A stretch of DNA of 51,426 bases from contig CALAOV010000381.1 in assembly GCA_937889515.1 (NCBI GenBank), forward strand, positions 1 to 51,426, written 5' to 3'. This document shows positions 1 through 9,253 of the stretch, one piece after another. Numbering within the stretch: position 1 is the stretch's first letter; each line of letters starts with the position of its first letter. This DNA comes from an uncultured Myxococcales bacterium. Lineage in GTDB: Bacteria > Myxococcota_A > Polyangia > Fen-1088. Made by a program: the position numbers and the translations under genes. The notes beneath the pieces are model-generated. The model searched no databases. It saw nothing but the letters and a program-made list of their open reading frames with translations, and was not told the DNA's origin.

Positions 1-188
1 CGTCTGGTGGACACCACGTCGGCGAGCGGCTGCATGTAGCCAACCGGACCGGTGCGGTTGGGTCCGTAGCGGGCCTGGAAGCGTCCGATGAGCTTGCGCT
101 CCCACAGCAGCGTGTAGGCAAAGCCGGTGATTACAACAAAGACGACCAAGACCGTCTTGATGAGGATGACGCCGAACGGTTCGTTCAC
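1..188 (-). CDS. nuoH: NADH-quinone oxidoreductase subunit H (partial, N-terminus only)
   Basis: Membrane subunit of respiratory complex I that links the quinone site to the proton-pumping arm. Reading leftwards from a GTG at 188, the product begins VNEPFGVILIKTVLVVF, a hydrophobic first helix, and continues through the conserved ERKLIGRFQARYGPNRTGP segment before running off the window edge. Only about 62 of the usual 330 or more residues are present. The GTG start directly abuts the TAG stop of the nuoG remnant, the tight coupling normal in nuo operons. Family identity is secure from the ERKxxGRxQxRxGPNRxGPxG signature. Confidence 0.92.
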   Translation of the reverse strand, partial: MNEPFGVILIKTVLVVFVVITGFAYTLLWERKLIGRFQARYGPNRTGPVGYMQPLADVVSTR

Positions 189-360
189 CTAGATGCGCTC
201 CAGTCGCACGCGAACACGCCCGCGATCGACCGTAAGGGCACCTTCTGTCGGCGCGCCGGGAGCACCGAGCGGTGCATAGGCAAGCCCATCGGGGACGCGC
301 TCGTCGACCGTGAGGGTGACGGGGGCCGAGCGGCCCGCCGCATGCTCGAAAGTTGCCCCC
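189..360 (-). pseudogene. nuoG: C-terminal remnant of NuoG (NADH-quinone oxidoreductase chain G)
   Basis: About 56 codons ending at a TAG that touches the nuoH GTG. The product has the look of the C-terminal molybdopterin-dinucleotide-binding-like end of NuoG: a beta-rich segment with VDERVPDGLAYAP, then a Gly/Ala/Pro loop and the ending RVRVRLERI. Upstream of about 360 the frame stays open but turns into Arg/Cys-rich non-coding-like sequence, and the Fe-S and catalytic parts of NuoG (normally 700-900 residues) are absent. Position just before nuoH supports the call. Inference: a rearrangement or assembly join removed the rest of nuoG. Confidence 0.6.
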
Positions 361-370
361 GCCGGTGGCG

Positions 371-508
371 ATGCCGAACGGCGGGTTCCGCATCGATCTC
401 CGGGCCAGCACCGATCACGTCCGCACGCTCGACCGGCAGCCCGACGGGTCGTACAAGCAAGCTTGCCGAAACGTCCCCGAGATTCTGAGCGCGCGCCAGA
501 CGCCATGA
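371..508 (+). pseudogene. C-terminal fragment of an unidentified protein upstream of the metalloprotease gene
   Basis: A 45-codon stretch (MPNGGFRIDL ... EILSARQTP) has protein-like composition, unlike the Arg-rich shadow frames around it. Its TGA overlaps the ATG of the next gene (ATGA at 505-508), a typical translational-coupling arrangement. The open frame extends left only to a TGA at 317-319 and there overlaps the nuoG remnant on the other strand, so the start is either the ATG at 371 or lost. I do not recognise the family; the short segment with DRQPDGSYKQACR looks like the end of a larger secreted protein. It could also be a genuine small gene. Confidence 0.35.
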
Positions 509-2343
509 GCAACTGCGGATTTCGGTGTGGCCGAGCGGTGGCGCCGGTGGGGGTCGCCTGGCCGGCGCTGGCGGCCTGGGTGGCGCTGGCGGCCTGGTCG
601 GGGCTCGCCCAAGCGTCGGCCACGTTCACGATCAAGAACCTCGACGGGGCGGGGCAGGGGTTCAACGATCCGACGCCCGCCGCGCCCGTGGGTGGAAACA
701 GCGGGACGACCTTGGGACAGCAACGGATGAACGTCTTCCTCGAGGTGACGGGCATCTGGGGCAAGTTGATCGACAGCAACGTTCCGATCGTGATCGACGC
801 CAACTTCGGGTCGCTCTCCTGCTCGGCGTCGAGCATCACGCTGGGCCAGGCTCTGTCGACCGGCTTCGAGTTCAACGTGCCGGGCCTGCCGCCCGACATG
901 CTGTTCCCGGAGGCGCTCGCCGACCGGATCGCGGGCGTCGATCTCGCTCCCGGCATGTCGGACATCCAGGCCACGTTCAACGGGGATCTGGCGGCCTGCA
1001 GCGGCGGCGAAGAGGACTGGTACTACGGTTTCGACGGCCAGGCCTCGGGCGCGCAGATCGATCTGGTCTCCGTCGTCCTGCACGAGCTCGGGCACGGGCT
1101 GGGGTTCTTCAGCGGGGTCGATGACACGACCGGCGAGCTCGCGGGGGCGAGCGCGTCCAGCCGGGGCTTCATCGACTCGTTTTCGGCGCACCTCTTCGAC
1201 AACGGAACCGGCCAGCTCTGGTCGGACATGAGCAACGCCGAACGGGCAGCCTCGGCCATGAACGTTCGCCACCTGGTCTGGCAGGGCGACAACGTCGCCG
1301 CGATGGCGCCTCAGGTGCTAGCCCTGGGGGCGCCGCGAATCGCGGTGAGCCCGGCGCTCGCCGCGCTCGAGGGCGCGCTCGCCGAAGCAAACTTCGGTCC
1401 TTATCTATCGGCGGGCCCCGTCCACGGAAGGGTGGTCGTGGGGAATCCGGTCGACGGCTGTGGACAGCTGCCCAGCTACGCCGGAGAAGTCGTTCTGTTT
1501 CAGGGGGGCGATTGTCCGTCGGTGCAGAAGACCTCGCTGGCCGAGTCGGTTGGCGCGCTGGCCGTGCTGATCGCGGATCCCGACGGGGTGTCGCCGCCGT
1601 CGTCGATCGAAGTTCCCCTCGGCCAGAAGACCATGTTCCCGGTCAGCATCCCCACCATCGGCGTGACCCTCGACGACGCGGACCTGCTGGCGGGGGGCGG
1701 CGAAACCGCCACCCTCGATGCCGACGGCACGCGCCTGGTCGGGACGGATGCCCAGGGGCGGATGTACCTCTACGCGTCTGACCCGATCATCGAGGGGTCG
1801 TCGGTATCACACTGGGACCCGCTGGCCCGACCGAATCTCACCGAGGAGCCGAACGCCTCGTACGAGGTCAGCCACGACATGCGCATGGAGGCGGCGCTGA
1901 TGCGCGACATCGGCTGGACCCCCTTCTGCGGCAACGGCCAGATCGATCAGGCCGAGCAGTGCGATAGCGGCACGGCCAACAGCGACACCACCCCGGGCGC
2001 CTGCCGCACCGACTGCACGCTGGCCCACTGCGGCGACGGCGTCGTCGATCCCGGCGAGGGGTGCGACGATGGCGCGGCCAACAGCGACACCGTTCCGGGC
2101 GCCTGCCACACCACCTGCGTCGCGCCCGTCTGCGGCGACGGCATCGTCGATCCCGGCGAGGCGTGCGACGACGGCGCGGCCAACGGCACCACCCCCAGCT
2201 GCGACCTCCACTGCAACATTCCACCTGCCAGCTCTGGCGGCTGCGGTTGCGGCGTCGGCGAGGGCGCGGGATCTGGCGAAATGGGCGTCTGGTTGCTGGT
2301 CGGCCTGGGCCTTCTTTTGAGCAAGCGCCGCCGGACCTCGTAG
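505..2343 (+). CDS. Secreted MYXO-CTERM zinc metalloprotease with PA domain and DUF4215 repeats
   Basis: Predicted 612-aa cell-surface protease. Starting at ATG 505 gives a signal peptide (hydrophobic core about residues 12-32, ending near AQASA). The zinc motif HELGHGLGF lies at about residues 193-201, but the metzincin third-ligand position is Ser (FFS), so a third ligand must lie elsewhere. A protease-associated (PA) domain follows at about 305-410, recognisable from GEVVLFQGGDCP and ALAVLIADPDG. Three Cys-rich DUF4215 repeats (CGDGxxDPGExCDDG type) occupy about 475-565. The C-terminus has the MYXO-CTERM layout: Gly/Cys motif GGCGCG, one membrane helix, then KRRRTS. An upstream frame extension to 310 is Arg-rich and lacks a signal peptide, so it was rejected. 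Confidence 0.85.
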   Translation: MSNCGFRCGRAVAPVGVAWPALAAWVALAAWSGLAQASATFTIKNLDGAGQGFNDPTPAAPVGGNSGTTLGQQRMNVFLEVTGIWGKLIDSNVPIVIDANFGSLSCSASSITLGQALSTGFEFNVPGLPPDMLFPEALADRIAGVDLAPGMSDIQATFNGDLAACSGGEEDWYYGFDGQASGAQIDLVSVVLHELGHGLGFFSGVDDTTGELAGASASSRGFIDSFSAHLFDNGTGQLWSDMSNAERAASAMNVRHLVWQGDNVAAMAPQVLALGAPRIAVSPALAALEGALAEANFGPYLSAGPVHGRVVVGNPVDGCGQLPSYAGEVVLFQGGDCPSVQKTSLAESVGALAVLIADPDGVSPPSSIEVPLGQKTMFPVSIPTIGVTLDDADLLAGGGETATLDADGTRLVGTDAQGRMYLYASDPIIEGSSVSHWDPLARPNLTEEPNASYEVSHDMRMEAALMRDIGWTPFCGNGQIDQAEQCDSGTANSDTTPGACRTDCTLAHCGDGVVDPGEGCDDGAANSDTVPGACHTTCVAPVCGDGIVDPGEACDDGAANGTTPSCDLHCNIPPASSGGCGCGVGEGAGSGEMGVWLLVGLGLLLSKRRRTS

Positions 2344-2437
2344 ACCGCATACGCCCGCCGACACGATGTCTCCTCGAAGCCCGCGCCTCGAGCCGATGTG
2401 GTTGCGCGCGGGGCTCGACGCTCCTATCGTGGCGACG

Positions 2438-5191
2438 ATGCATATCGTTATAAATCGACCTGGAATTCTGATGGCCGGTTTGGCGGGCTTCGTCGCGGTC
2501 GGTTGCGGGACATCCGGAAGAACGGCCGGTTCCGGAGCTGGGGGCAGCTCTGGCGTGGGTGGCATTGCCGGGACTAGTGGCACCGCTGGAGCCGGTGGCG
2601 CTTCTGGCGCCGGAGGTGCTTCCGCAGCCGGTGGCGCTTCTGGCGGCAGTGGAGCTGCGGGAGCCGGCGTCGCGGGCGCTGGCGGAAACGGCGGCGTGGG
2701 CGGCGTGGCGACCGCGCCGGTCGCGAACTATCTCGATCGGATCAACTTCGGCAACCGCGGCTCGGACGTGACCAGCGAGCCGGCGCACGGCATGAACCTC
2801 GCCGCCGCGACCGACGGGACCGGGATGTTCGGGCAGACCACCCGGGTCATCGCGGCGTCCAGCACGGCGCCGGGCGATCCCACGCAGAACGTGGTGCTCA
2901 CCTTCACCATGGCCTGCGACCCGACCTTACAGAACTACCTCACCGTCAAGCTGTGGGGCGGCGACACCACCATCGGGATCGTCTACCTCTACGACAGCAC
3001 GCGCGGCACCCAGCAGAGCAACTACAACGGGCAGAGCATTCCGGAGATCGACATCCAGGAGGACGCGACGCCGATGGCGCCGGGCCGGTTCGTCTACGTC
3101 ACCATGCCGATCGCGCTGGCGTCGACGCAGGGGAATACCAGTGTGAGCCTGACGCTCGACGCGGCCGAGGCGTTCAACTACTACGGCGGACGCACCACCA
3201 CGCAGCTCGGGGCCGGACAGAAGAGCCGGCCGCTCTACGCGGCCTTCACCCACACGGCGCCGATGTTGAATCTCCTCGGCAGCGACCTGCAGACCTCCCA
3301 GACCGCCGCGACGGCGCCGACGCCGCTGGCGTTCAACGCCGCCTACCTCACGTCGTTGCAACAGCGGTATTCGAAGCGGATCGGCAGCTACCGGGACGCC
3401 ACCGTCGACAGCGGGATGTGGATCCAGGCCTGGGGGCCGGCCTGGGATGCGGCGGTCACGGCCGGCACGGTTCCGGCGCAGGTCGTCGGTCTGTTCCTGG
3501 GCAACGTCACCCCCGGCAACGGGATGACGCCGGCCGCCTGGCTGAACGCCGCGGCGGTCGCGGTGTCGGTGGGCAACAACAACCCGATGCTCCGACTCGA
3601 CGACATGGGTATCGCCTTCGCGCAGAACCTGACCCCCGACTACACCAAGAACGCCGAGCTTCGCACCCGGGTGATCGCGGGCCTGGACGCCGCCTTCTAC
3701 CTGCAGTCGCTCAATGGAGCCTTCGGGAGCCTCACCAGCTGGGTCGGCTTCGGGGCCACCACCACCAGCACCGCCAACCCCCAGGGGCGGCTCACGGCGG
3801 CCGGTAACGCCATCGAAGGCAACGGCACGCTGGCGCTCGGGTCGGCGTTCACGAACCTGTCGACCGACGCTACCTTCCTCACGGCGCTGGACGCCAACAT
3901 CAACGCCACGCTGGTCCCCGGGACCAAACGCTACACCGCCTGGGGAACGATGTTCTCGAAGCACCTCGCGTTTCTGCTCGGCCGCCACGGGAGCGCCCCC
4001 AACCAGGACATCCTGCAGGCCCGCGCGCTCATCGCGTCCAACCAGGCGGCAAAGTTCATCGACGCGCGCTACGGCACGACCTACGCGATCGCGGACGCCA
4101 TGGTCGTCGCCTACGTGCAGAGCGCCTGCGGTGTGACCGCCAGCAGCAAGGGCCCGCGCTGGTTCAGCCCCGCCGGTCTGTCACTGGAGGTGCACGGCGT
4201 CGGCAACGGCGGCTTCGACGGTGGTTACGGCGAAAACGGAATGCTGCTCATCGCCGAGACCGCCAAGATGTTGCAGGACGCCGGGCTCGAGACCGCCAGC
4301 AGTCACCCGGTGCGCGATCTGGCGCTCCTGGCCGTGCACGCCTTCGGCAACTTCGTCGCGCCGTCGGTGACCGCCACCGACGTCGCCACCCTCCGGCGGG
4401 AAGAGGTGATCACCTTCCGGAAGAACTTCAACGTCGGCGAGGTCGATGCGGCCGCCAGCTACGTCGCCGCGTTTTCCTTCAACGACGCGCCCGCGCTGCA
4501 TGCGTTCTACCAGGAGCGGCTCTACGGCATGTCGCCGCCCCCCTGGAGCGAGGGCAACATCGACGAAGGACAGAACCGGATGTTCCGCTGGGGGACGGCA
4601 TATCTGGGCCTGGTGCAGAACGCGATCACAGCCGCCGCCGGCGGGGCCTTCACCGACCCGTCGGGCGTCACGCTCCTGCACGAGAGCGGTCACGCGGATG
4701 GCGCCTGGGTCGACCCGGTCGCGGGCGCGCTGAGCTTCAAGCAGAACGGCCAGCACGGCTTCGTCGAGCTCAACTGGCGCCCCTACGGTTACGGCGACGC
4801 CAGCGCCTACGTCCAGCCTGGCGCCACCGGCACCTTGAGCAACGTGGCCCGCCTGCACTTCGTCACGCCCACCGCCGATCGCATCGTCACGATCCTGTTG
4901 CCCACCTCCGCGGCGACCGGCAGCGGCACCGGCTTCACCAGCGGCGGCTACGGTGGGCTCTATCTGGTCGGCTACGGTCCCTACGTCGCCGCGCTCAACC
5001 TGGGGAGCGCCGCGGGCTCACTGACCGTCCCGGCGCTGTCGGGCGCCACCTGGGCCACCGACTGGGTTGGCGGGACGGCACACGATCTTTCGGCCAGCCG
5101 CGCGATCTCCGTGCCGCCGGGCGGCGGTGTGTTGCTCACGCTGGGGGCCAGTCAATCGGCCAGCCAGACGGCGTCGCCGCTCGCGTATTAG
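2438..5191 (+). CDS. Large secreted lipoprotein, possibly carbohydrate-active, family not recognised
   Basis: 917 aa from ATG 2438. The N-terminus MHIVINRPGILMAG is followed by a hydrophobic run and Cys in FVAVGC, a plausible lipobox. Residues about 28-90 are a low-complexity Gly/Ala/Ser linker of the kind found on many lipoproteins here. The long remainder is rich in Asn, Thr, Gly, Trp and Tyr, and contains a conserved-looking stretch with GPRWFSPAGLSLEVHG and GGYGENGMLLIAETAKML. The mix of predicted helices in the middle and beta-rich C-terminus would suit an (alpha/alpha)6 polysaccharide lyase or hydrolase, but I see no diagnostic catalytic motif. A start at 2366 (MSPRSP) would bury the signal sequence. 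It converges on the subtilase gene with a 12-bp gap. Confidence 0.6.
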   Translation: MHIVINRPGILMAGLAGFVAVGCGTSGRTAGSGAGGSSGVGGIAGTSGTAGAGGASGAGGASAAGGASGGSGAAGAGVAGAGGNGGVGGVATAPVANYLDRINFGNRGSDVTSEPAHGMNLAAATDGTGMFGQTTRVIAASSTAPGDPTQNVVLTFTMACDPTLQNYLTVKLWGGDTTIGIVYLYDSTRGTQQSNYNGQSIPEIDIQEDATPMAPGRFVYVTMPIALASTQGNTSVSLTLDAAEAFNYYGGRTTTQLGAGQKSRPLYAAFTHTAPMLNLLGSDLQTSQTAATAPTPLAFNAAYLTSLQQRYSKRIGSYRDATVDSGMWIQAWGPAWDAAVTAGTVPAQVVGLFLGNVTPGNGMTPAAWLNAAAVAVSVGNNNPMLRLDDMGIAFAQNLTPDYTKNAELRTRVIAGLDAAFYLQSLNGAFGSLTSWVGFGATTTSTANPQGRLTAAGNAIEGNGTLALGSAFTNLSTDATFLTALDANINATLVPGTKRYTAWGTMFSKHLAFLLGRHGSAPNQDILQARALIASNQAAKFIDARYGTTYAIADAMVVAYVQSACGVTASSKGPRWFSPAGLSLEVHGVGNGGFDGGYGENGMLLIAETAKMLQDAGLETASSHPVRDLALLAVHAFGNFVAPSVTATDVATLRREEVITFRKNFNVGEVDAAASYVAAFSFNDAPALHAFYQERLYGMSPPPWSEGNIDEGQNRMFRWGTAYLGLVQNAITAAAGGAFTDPSGVTLLHESGHADGAWVDPVAGALSFKQNGQHGFVELNWRPYGYGDASAYVQPGATGTLSNVARLHFVTPTADRIVTILLPTSAATGSGTGFTSGGYGGLYLVGYGPYVAALNLGSAAGSLTVPALSGATWATDWVGGTAHDLSASRAISVPPGGGVLLTLGASQSASQTASPLAY
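2518..2709 (+). repeat. Gly/Ala/Ser-rich low-complexity linker coding repeat
   Basis: Imperfect short repeats (ggtgcttctggcgccgga-like units) encode runs such as GGASGAGGASAAGGASGGSG directly after the lipobox Cys of the large lipoprotein. It is probably a flexible spacer between the outer membrane anchor and the folded domain. Confidence 0.7.
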
Positions 5192-5203
5192 CGCCCGGTT
5201 GTC

Positions 5204-7078
5204 TCAAGTCTTGCGCAGGCAGGCGGCGGCGAAGAAGCCGGCGAGGGCGGCCTGACCGGCCAGCCAGAAGGGCTCGAGGGCGTCGGGGACGAAGCGCAGG
5301 TCGACGGTGTGCCCGATCGCCGTGAAGAGCAGCGCGCCCGCCACGCCGAAGCCGAACCCGGCCAGCGCGGGCCGGAGCCGGCGGACGCCGTAGAGGAGCA
5401 CGATGAGCCCGACCGGGGCGAGGGCGCTGTAGAGCAGCGTCGCGCTCAGGGACCCGGCCGAAAGGTCGGTGATTCCGCCCGAGAGCGCCCCGGCCAGCGC
5501 GTGCGCGTGCGTCCAGCTCTCCGGTGTGAGCGCCGGCAGGAAGAAGAGGCCCGACGATCCGGCCAGCAGGGCCGCCACAAAGCCGAACCCGAGCGGCGCG
5601 ACCGCCATCCCCCGGCGGCGCAGGAGCGCCAGGCCCAGCAGCGAGGCCGCCAGCCCCAGCCCCAGCTCGCCCGCGCCGCGGCCGTCGCGCGCCTTGCGCA
5701 GCGCCGCCCCCGCGTCGACGATCCCCGCGCCGTAGTGGTCGTCGATCCGCGCGCCGGCCGCCGCGGTCCGCCCTTTGGGCTTGCGCGCCGTGCCGAGCAG
5801 GATCTCTTCGACCGCCTCGGGCCGCCGAACGCCCGCGCCCATGACCAAGGCCGCCACGCCCGCGACGTGCGGCGAGGCCATCGACGTCCCCATGAACCAC
5901 AGGTAGTCGGTGCGGCCGATGTCGCCCGGCACGATGGTGTGCTGGAGGACGCCGTCCGGCTTGCCGTCGCCGTTCTGATCGACACGCACGTTGCCACCCG
6001 GCGCGGCGATGTCGATCTGGGGACCCCAGTTGGAATAGAACGTCGTGCTCTCGTCGAACTGGGTGGCCGCGACGGCGATGACGCCCGGGTAGCGTGCCGG
6101 ATAGCCGACCCGCCCGTGGCCGTCGTTGCCGGCCGCCGCCACGATGACGACGCCCTTGCCGTGGGCATACTTGACCGCGCTGGCGATGGCGCCGACCGCG
6201 AACGGCCCACCCAGGCTCATGTTGATGACGCCGGCGCCGTGGTCGGCGGCCCAGCGGATCCCCTGCGCGATGCCCGCCATCGATCCCGACCCTTTGGCCG
6301 ACAGGACCTTGATCGGCATGATCGTGGCGCCGTAGGCCACCCCGGCGACGCCGATCCGGTTGTTGGTCGACTCGGCGATGGTCCCGGCCACGTGCGTGCC
6401 GTGGCCGTGGTCGTCGGCCGCGTTCGTGTTGTTGGCGATGAAGTTGTAGCCGGGGACGAACTTGGTGCCCGCCAGATCGCCGACCTGGGTGACTCCGGTG
6501 TCGATCACGGCGACCACCACGCCGGCGCCCGTGCCGCGCTTCCAGGCTTCGGGCATCCCGACTTGACGGAGGTGCCACTGGTATTTGAAGCAGGCGTCGT
6601 TCGGGAATTCGGCCTCGGCCGCCGGGAAGTCGGTCCCGGCCTCGCCGGTCTTGGCGCCGCACTCCGCCTCCATCGACCCGGCGGTCGCGGTGGCCTCCTC
6701 GGCCTGCTCGTCGGGCGGGATGGTGGCGAGCGAGTCGTAGTCGACGCTCTCGACGTCCGGATCGTGGGAGAGCTTGGCCAGAGCGCTCGCGGCCTGGTCG
6801 GCGTCGTCGAAGTCGATCCGGTAGAGCCGGTCCTGGGCCGACATGTCGCCGACCGGAATCTCGAGGTAACCATTCGCGGCCAGCGCCTGCTCCGAGATGT
6901 CGTCTCGAAAGTCGACCACGAGCTCGGTAGGTCGCAGCCCGGCCGCTTCGGCCAACTCGACGCTGGTGGGGGCCGACTTTTCCGTCGGCGCCGGCGCATG
7001 GGCGCCGTGCCAGAGGAACGCAACACCCGCGACGGTCGCCGCAAACCCGCCCCAAGGAATCCAGGCAGACATCCGCAT
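5204..7078 (-). CDS. Subtilisin-like (S8) serine protease with C-terminal polytopic membrane domain
   Basis: 624 aa. An N-terminal hydrophobic segment (about 7-25) is followed by a propeptide-like domain (about 50-115, ELVVDFRDD ... DPDVESVDYD). The catalytic triad is complete: Asp193 in VVVAVIDTGV, His226 in DHGHGTHVAGT, Ser399 in GTSMASPHVAG, with the oxyanion Asn318 in AAGNDGHG. After about residue 468 come roughly five or six hydrophobic segments down to the C-terminus, so the enzyme is probably anchored in the inner membrane with the protease domain outside. Most S8 enzymes lack such a tail. A TATAAT box ends 6 nt before the ATG, so the mRNA may be leaderless. The gene is divergent from the TPR/beta-barrel gene. 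Confidence 0.9.
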   Translation of the reverse strand: MRMSAWIPWGGFAATVAGVAFLWHGAHAPAPTEKSAPTSVELAEAAGLRPTELVVDFRDDISEQALAANGYLEIPVGDMSAQDRLYRIDFDDADQAASALAKLSHDPDVESVDYDSLATIPPDEQAEEATATAGSMEAECGAKTGEAGTDFPAAEAEFPNDACFKYQWHLRQVGMPEAWKRGTGAGVVVAVIDTGVTQVGDLAGTKFVPGYNFIANNTNAADDHGHGTHVAGTIAESTNNRIGVAGVAYGATIMPIKVLSAKGSGSMAGIAQGIRWAADHGAGVINMSLGGPFAVGAIASAVKYAHGKGVVIVAAAGNDGHGRVGYPARYPGVIAVAATQFDESTTFYSNWGPQIDIAAPGGNVRVDQNGDGKPDGVLQHTIVPGDIGRTDYLWFMGTSMASPHVAGVAALVMGAGVRRPEAVEEILLGTARKPKGRTAAAGARIDDHYGAGIVDAGAALRKARDGRGAGELGLGLAASLLGLALLRRRGMAVAPLGFGFVAALLAGSSGLFFLPALTPESWTHAHALAGALSGGITDLSAGSLSATLLYSALAPVGLIVLLYGVRRLRPALAGFGFGVAGALLFTAIGHTVDLRFVPDALEPFWLAGQAALAGFFAAACLRKT

Positions 7079-7084
7079 GGTTCC

Positions 7085-7090
7085 ATTATA
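7085..7090 (-). promoter_or_regulatory. Perfect -10 box (TATAAT) 6 nt upstream of the subtilase ATG
   Basis: On the minus strand the sequence reads TATAAT, then ggaacc, then the ATG at 7078. With the usual spacing, transcription would start at or within a base or two of the ATG. No Shine-Dalgarno sequence fits between them. No clear -35 was found 16-18 bp upstream. Confidence 0.5.
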
Positions 7091-7270
7091 CGGCCACCCC
7101 GCCCCCTATGCCGGTCCGGAGGTGATTTAGGCGAGGCCGTGATACATTGAGCGCACTTTTGCCGCGATAATTTGGGGCCCGTCGCCCGTCCGAGACGCCT
7201 CCGCTCCACCCGCACTGCCAAACTGCCGAACGCCTCACTGCCTCTGCCGTTGCGAAAACCCGCCGCCACG

Positions 7271-8659
7271 ATGCGTCTGCTCGCTTGTCTCCTCGGTCTC
7301 GCGCTGCTCGTCGGTGCCGGCGCGGCGCGCGCCGAGGCCGACGATCCGGCTTCGATCGACAAGATCGTGAAGCTGAACAAACGGGCAGTCGACGAGTACG
7401 AGAACCTGAACTTCGAAGAGGCGCGCAAGATCCTCAAGGACGCGCTCGGCGCCTGTGCGCAGGCGGGCCTCGACACCCACGCGGTCGCCGCGCGCTCGCA
7501 TGTGCACCTGGGCGTGGTGCTCTTCGCGGGGTTCAAACAGAAGGATCAGGCGCTCAAAGAGTTCAAGAAGGCGCTCGAGATTCAGGGGGACATCAAGCTC
7601 GACAAGAACCTGGCCAATCCCGAGATCCAGGCGGTTTTCGACGAGGCCGTCGCGGCGCAGAAGGGCGCGGGGGGCGGCGGGGCCGTCACGCCGGCGACCG
7701 GCGACGCCGTGACGCACGAGCCGGTCACCCGGGCCGAGCAGGGCAAGCCGATTCCGATCAACGTGACGATCGACCCGTCCGTGGGCGCCAAGAAGGTCGT
7801 GCTCTCCTTCAGCGCCGACGGGTCGGAGGACTTCGGCGAGCGCGAGATGAAGGAAGAGTCGCCGGGGAACTGGACCGGCGAGATCCCGGCATCGGCCACC
7901 GAGGGCGCCAAGCTCAAGTACTACATCGAGATGAGCGGCGCCGGTGGCGACACGGTTGCCAGCAAAGGCTCGGCGGCCGAGCCGCTGGTGGTGGCCTTGC
8001 AACGTCCCGGGGGCGGGGCGGTGGCGCCCGTTCGGCGGACGACGACGGTGGCCACTCCCAAGCCCGATGAGACGGGGCCGGCGACCTGGTACTTCGGCCT
8101 CGGCCTGGGAACCGGGTTCGGCTGGACCACCGGGACGGGCGAGATCAACACCGGCGACCACATCTCGCCGCCCGGTTTCGCGCTGGCCAAGCTGGGCCAG
8201 GTGGCGCCCGAAGTGGGGTACTTCGTGAGCCCGCAGCTCATGCTGTCGCTCGAATTCCGCTATCAGATGGTGCAGGGCGCGACGGCCTTCTTTGCGACCG
8301 ACAACAGCTGCGGCGCCAGCATGGTCTGTTCGCCGGCGAGCTATGCGATCGCCGGGTTCGGCCGGGCGAATTGGCTGTTCGATTTCGGCGACCTTCATCC
8401 CTTCGTGGCGGGTTTGGTCGGCGTGGGAACTATCCGCCACCTCGCGACGTTCCCCACCGAGCCCCACTGCGGCAGCAACAAGATCAGCACCTGCATCGAC
8501 ACGATCGCGGCGGGTCCCATCTTCGTCGGTGGCAGCGGCGGGATTCTCTACAACCTGTCGCCTGTGTTCGCGCTCATGGCCGAGATGAACATGGTGGCCG
8601 GCTTCACCAAGTTCACGCTCAACTTCGATTTCAACCTCGGCGTCGCCGTGGAGTACTGA
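7271..8659 (+). CDS. TPR-containing outer-membrane beta-barrel protein
   Basis: 462 aa from ATG 7271, which gives a clean signal peptide MRLLACLLGLALLVGAG ending near ARA. Residues about 30-130 are helical TPR-like repeats (AVDEYENLNFEEARKILKDAL; QALKEFKKALEI). Residues about 150-250 form an Ig-like beta domain (KKVVLSFSADG; WTGEIPASA; KLKYYIEMSG). The rest (about 265-462) has the alternating aromatic/Gly pattern of an outer-membrane barrel, ending in an aromatic-containing strand (LGVAVEY). The arrangement resembles envelope proteins common in Myxococcota; the function is unknown. An upstream extension to 7172 is Arg/Pro-rich and was rejected. It converges on the cobalamin adenosyltransferase gene with a 9-bp gap. 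Confidence 0.7.
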   Translation: MRLLACLLGLALLVGAGAARAEADDPASIDKIVKLNKRAVDEYENLNFEEARKILKDALGACAQAGLDTHAVAARSHVHLGVVLFAGFKQKDQALKEFKKALEIQGDIKLDKNLANPEIQAVFDEAVAAQKGAGGGGAVTPATGDAVTHEPVTRAEQGKPIPINVTIDPSVGAKKVVLSFSADGSEDFGEREMKEESPGNWTGEIPASATEGAKLKYYIEMSGAGGDTVASKGSAAEPLVVALQRPGGGAVAPVRRTTTVATPKPDETGPATWYFGLGLGTGFGWTTGTGEINTGDHISPPGFALAKLGQVAPEVGYFVSPQLMLSLEFRYQMVQGATAFFATDNSCGASMVCSPASYAIAGFGRANWLFDFGDLHPFVAGLVGVGTIRHLATFPTEPHCGSNKISTCIDTIAAGPIFVGGSGGILYNLSPVFALMAEMNMVAGFTKFTLNFDFNLGVAVEY

Positions 8660-8668
8660 TTTAGATTA

Positions 8669-9251
<583 letters not shown>

Positions 9252-9253
<2 letters not shown>

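Noticed and set aside
310-504. N-terminal extension of the metalloprotease frame
   Set aside because: Arg/Pro-rich shadow sequence lacking a signal peptide; ATG 505 gives a proper signal sequence and a coupled ATGA overlap.
189-980. 263-codon minus-strand open frame read as a full gene
   Set aside because: Only the last 56 codons look like protein (NuoG end); the rest lies antisense to the metalloprotease gene and has shadow composition.
5309-7150. 613-codon plus-strand open frame opposite the subtilase
   Set aside because: Composition dominated by Arg, Gly, Asp and His, as expected for the antisense of GC-rich coding DNA; the minus-strand subtilase has all catalytic motifs.
7147-7171. Promoter ttgagc...gataat for the TPR/beta-barrel gene
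   Set aside because: The spacer is only 13 bp, too short for a sigma70-type promoter; no better pair was found.
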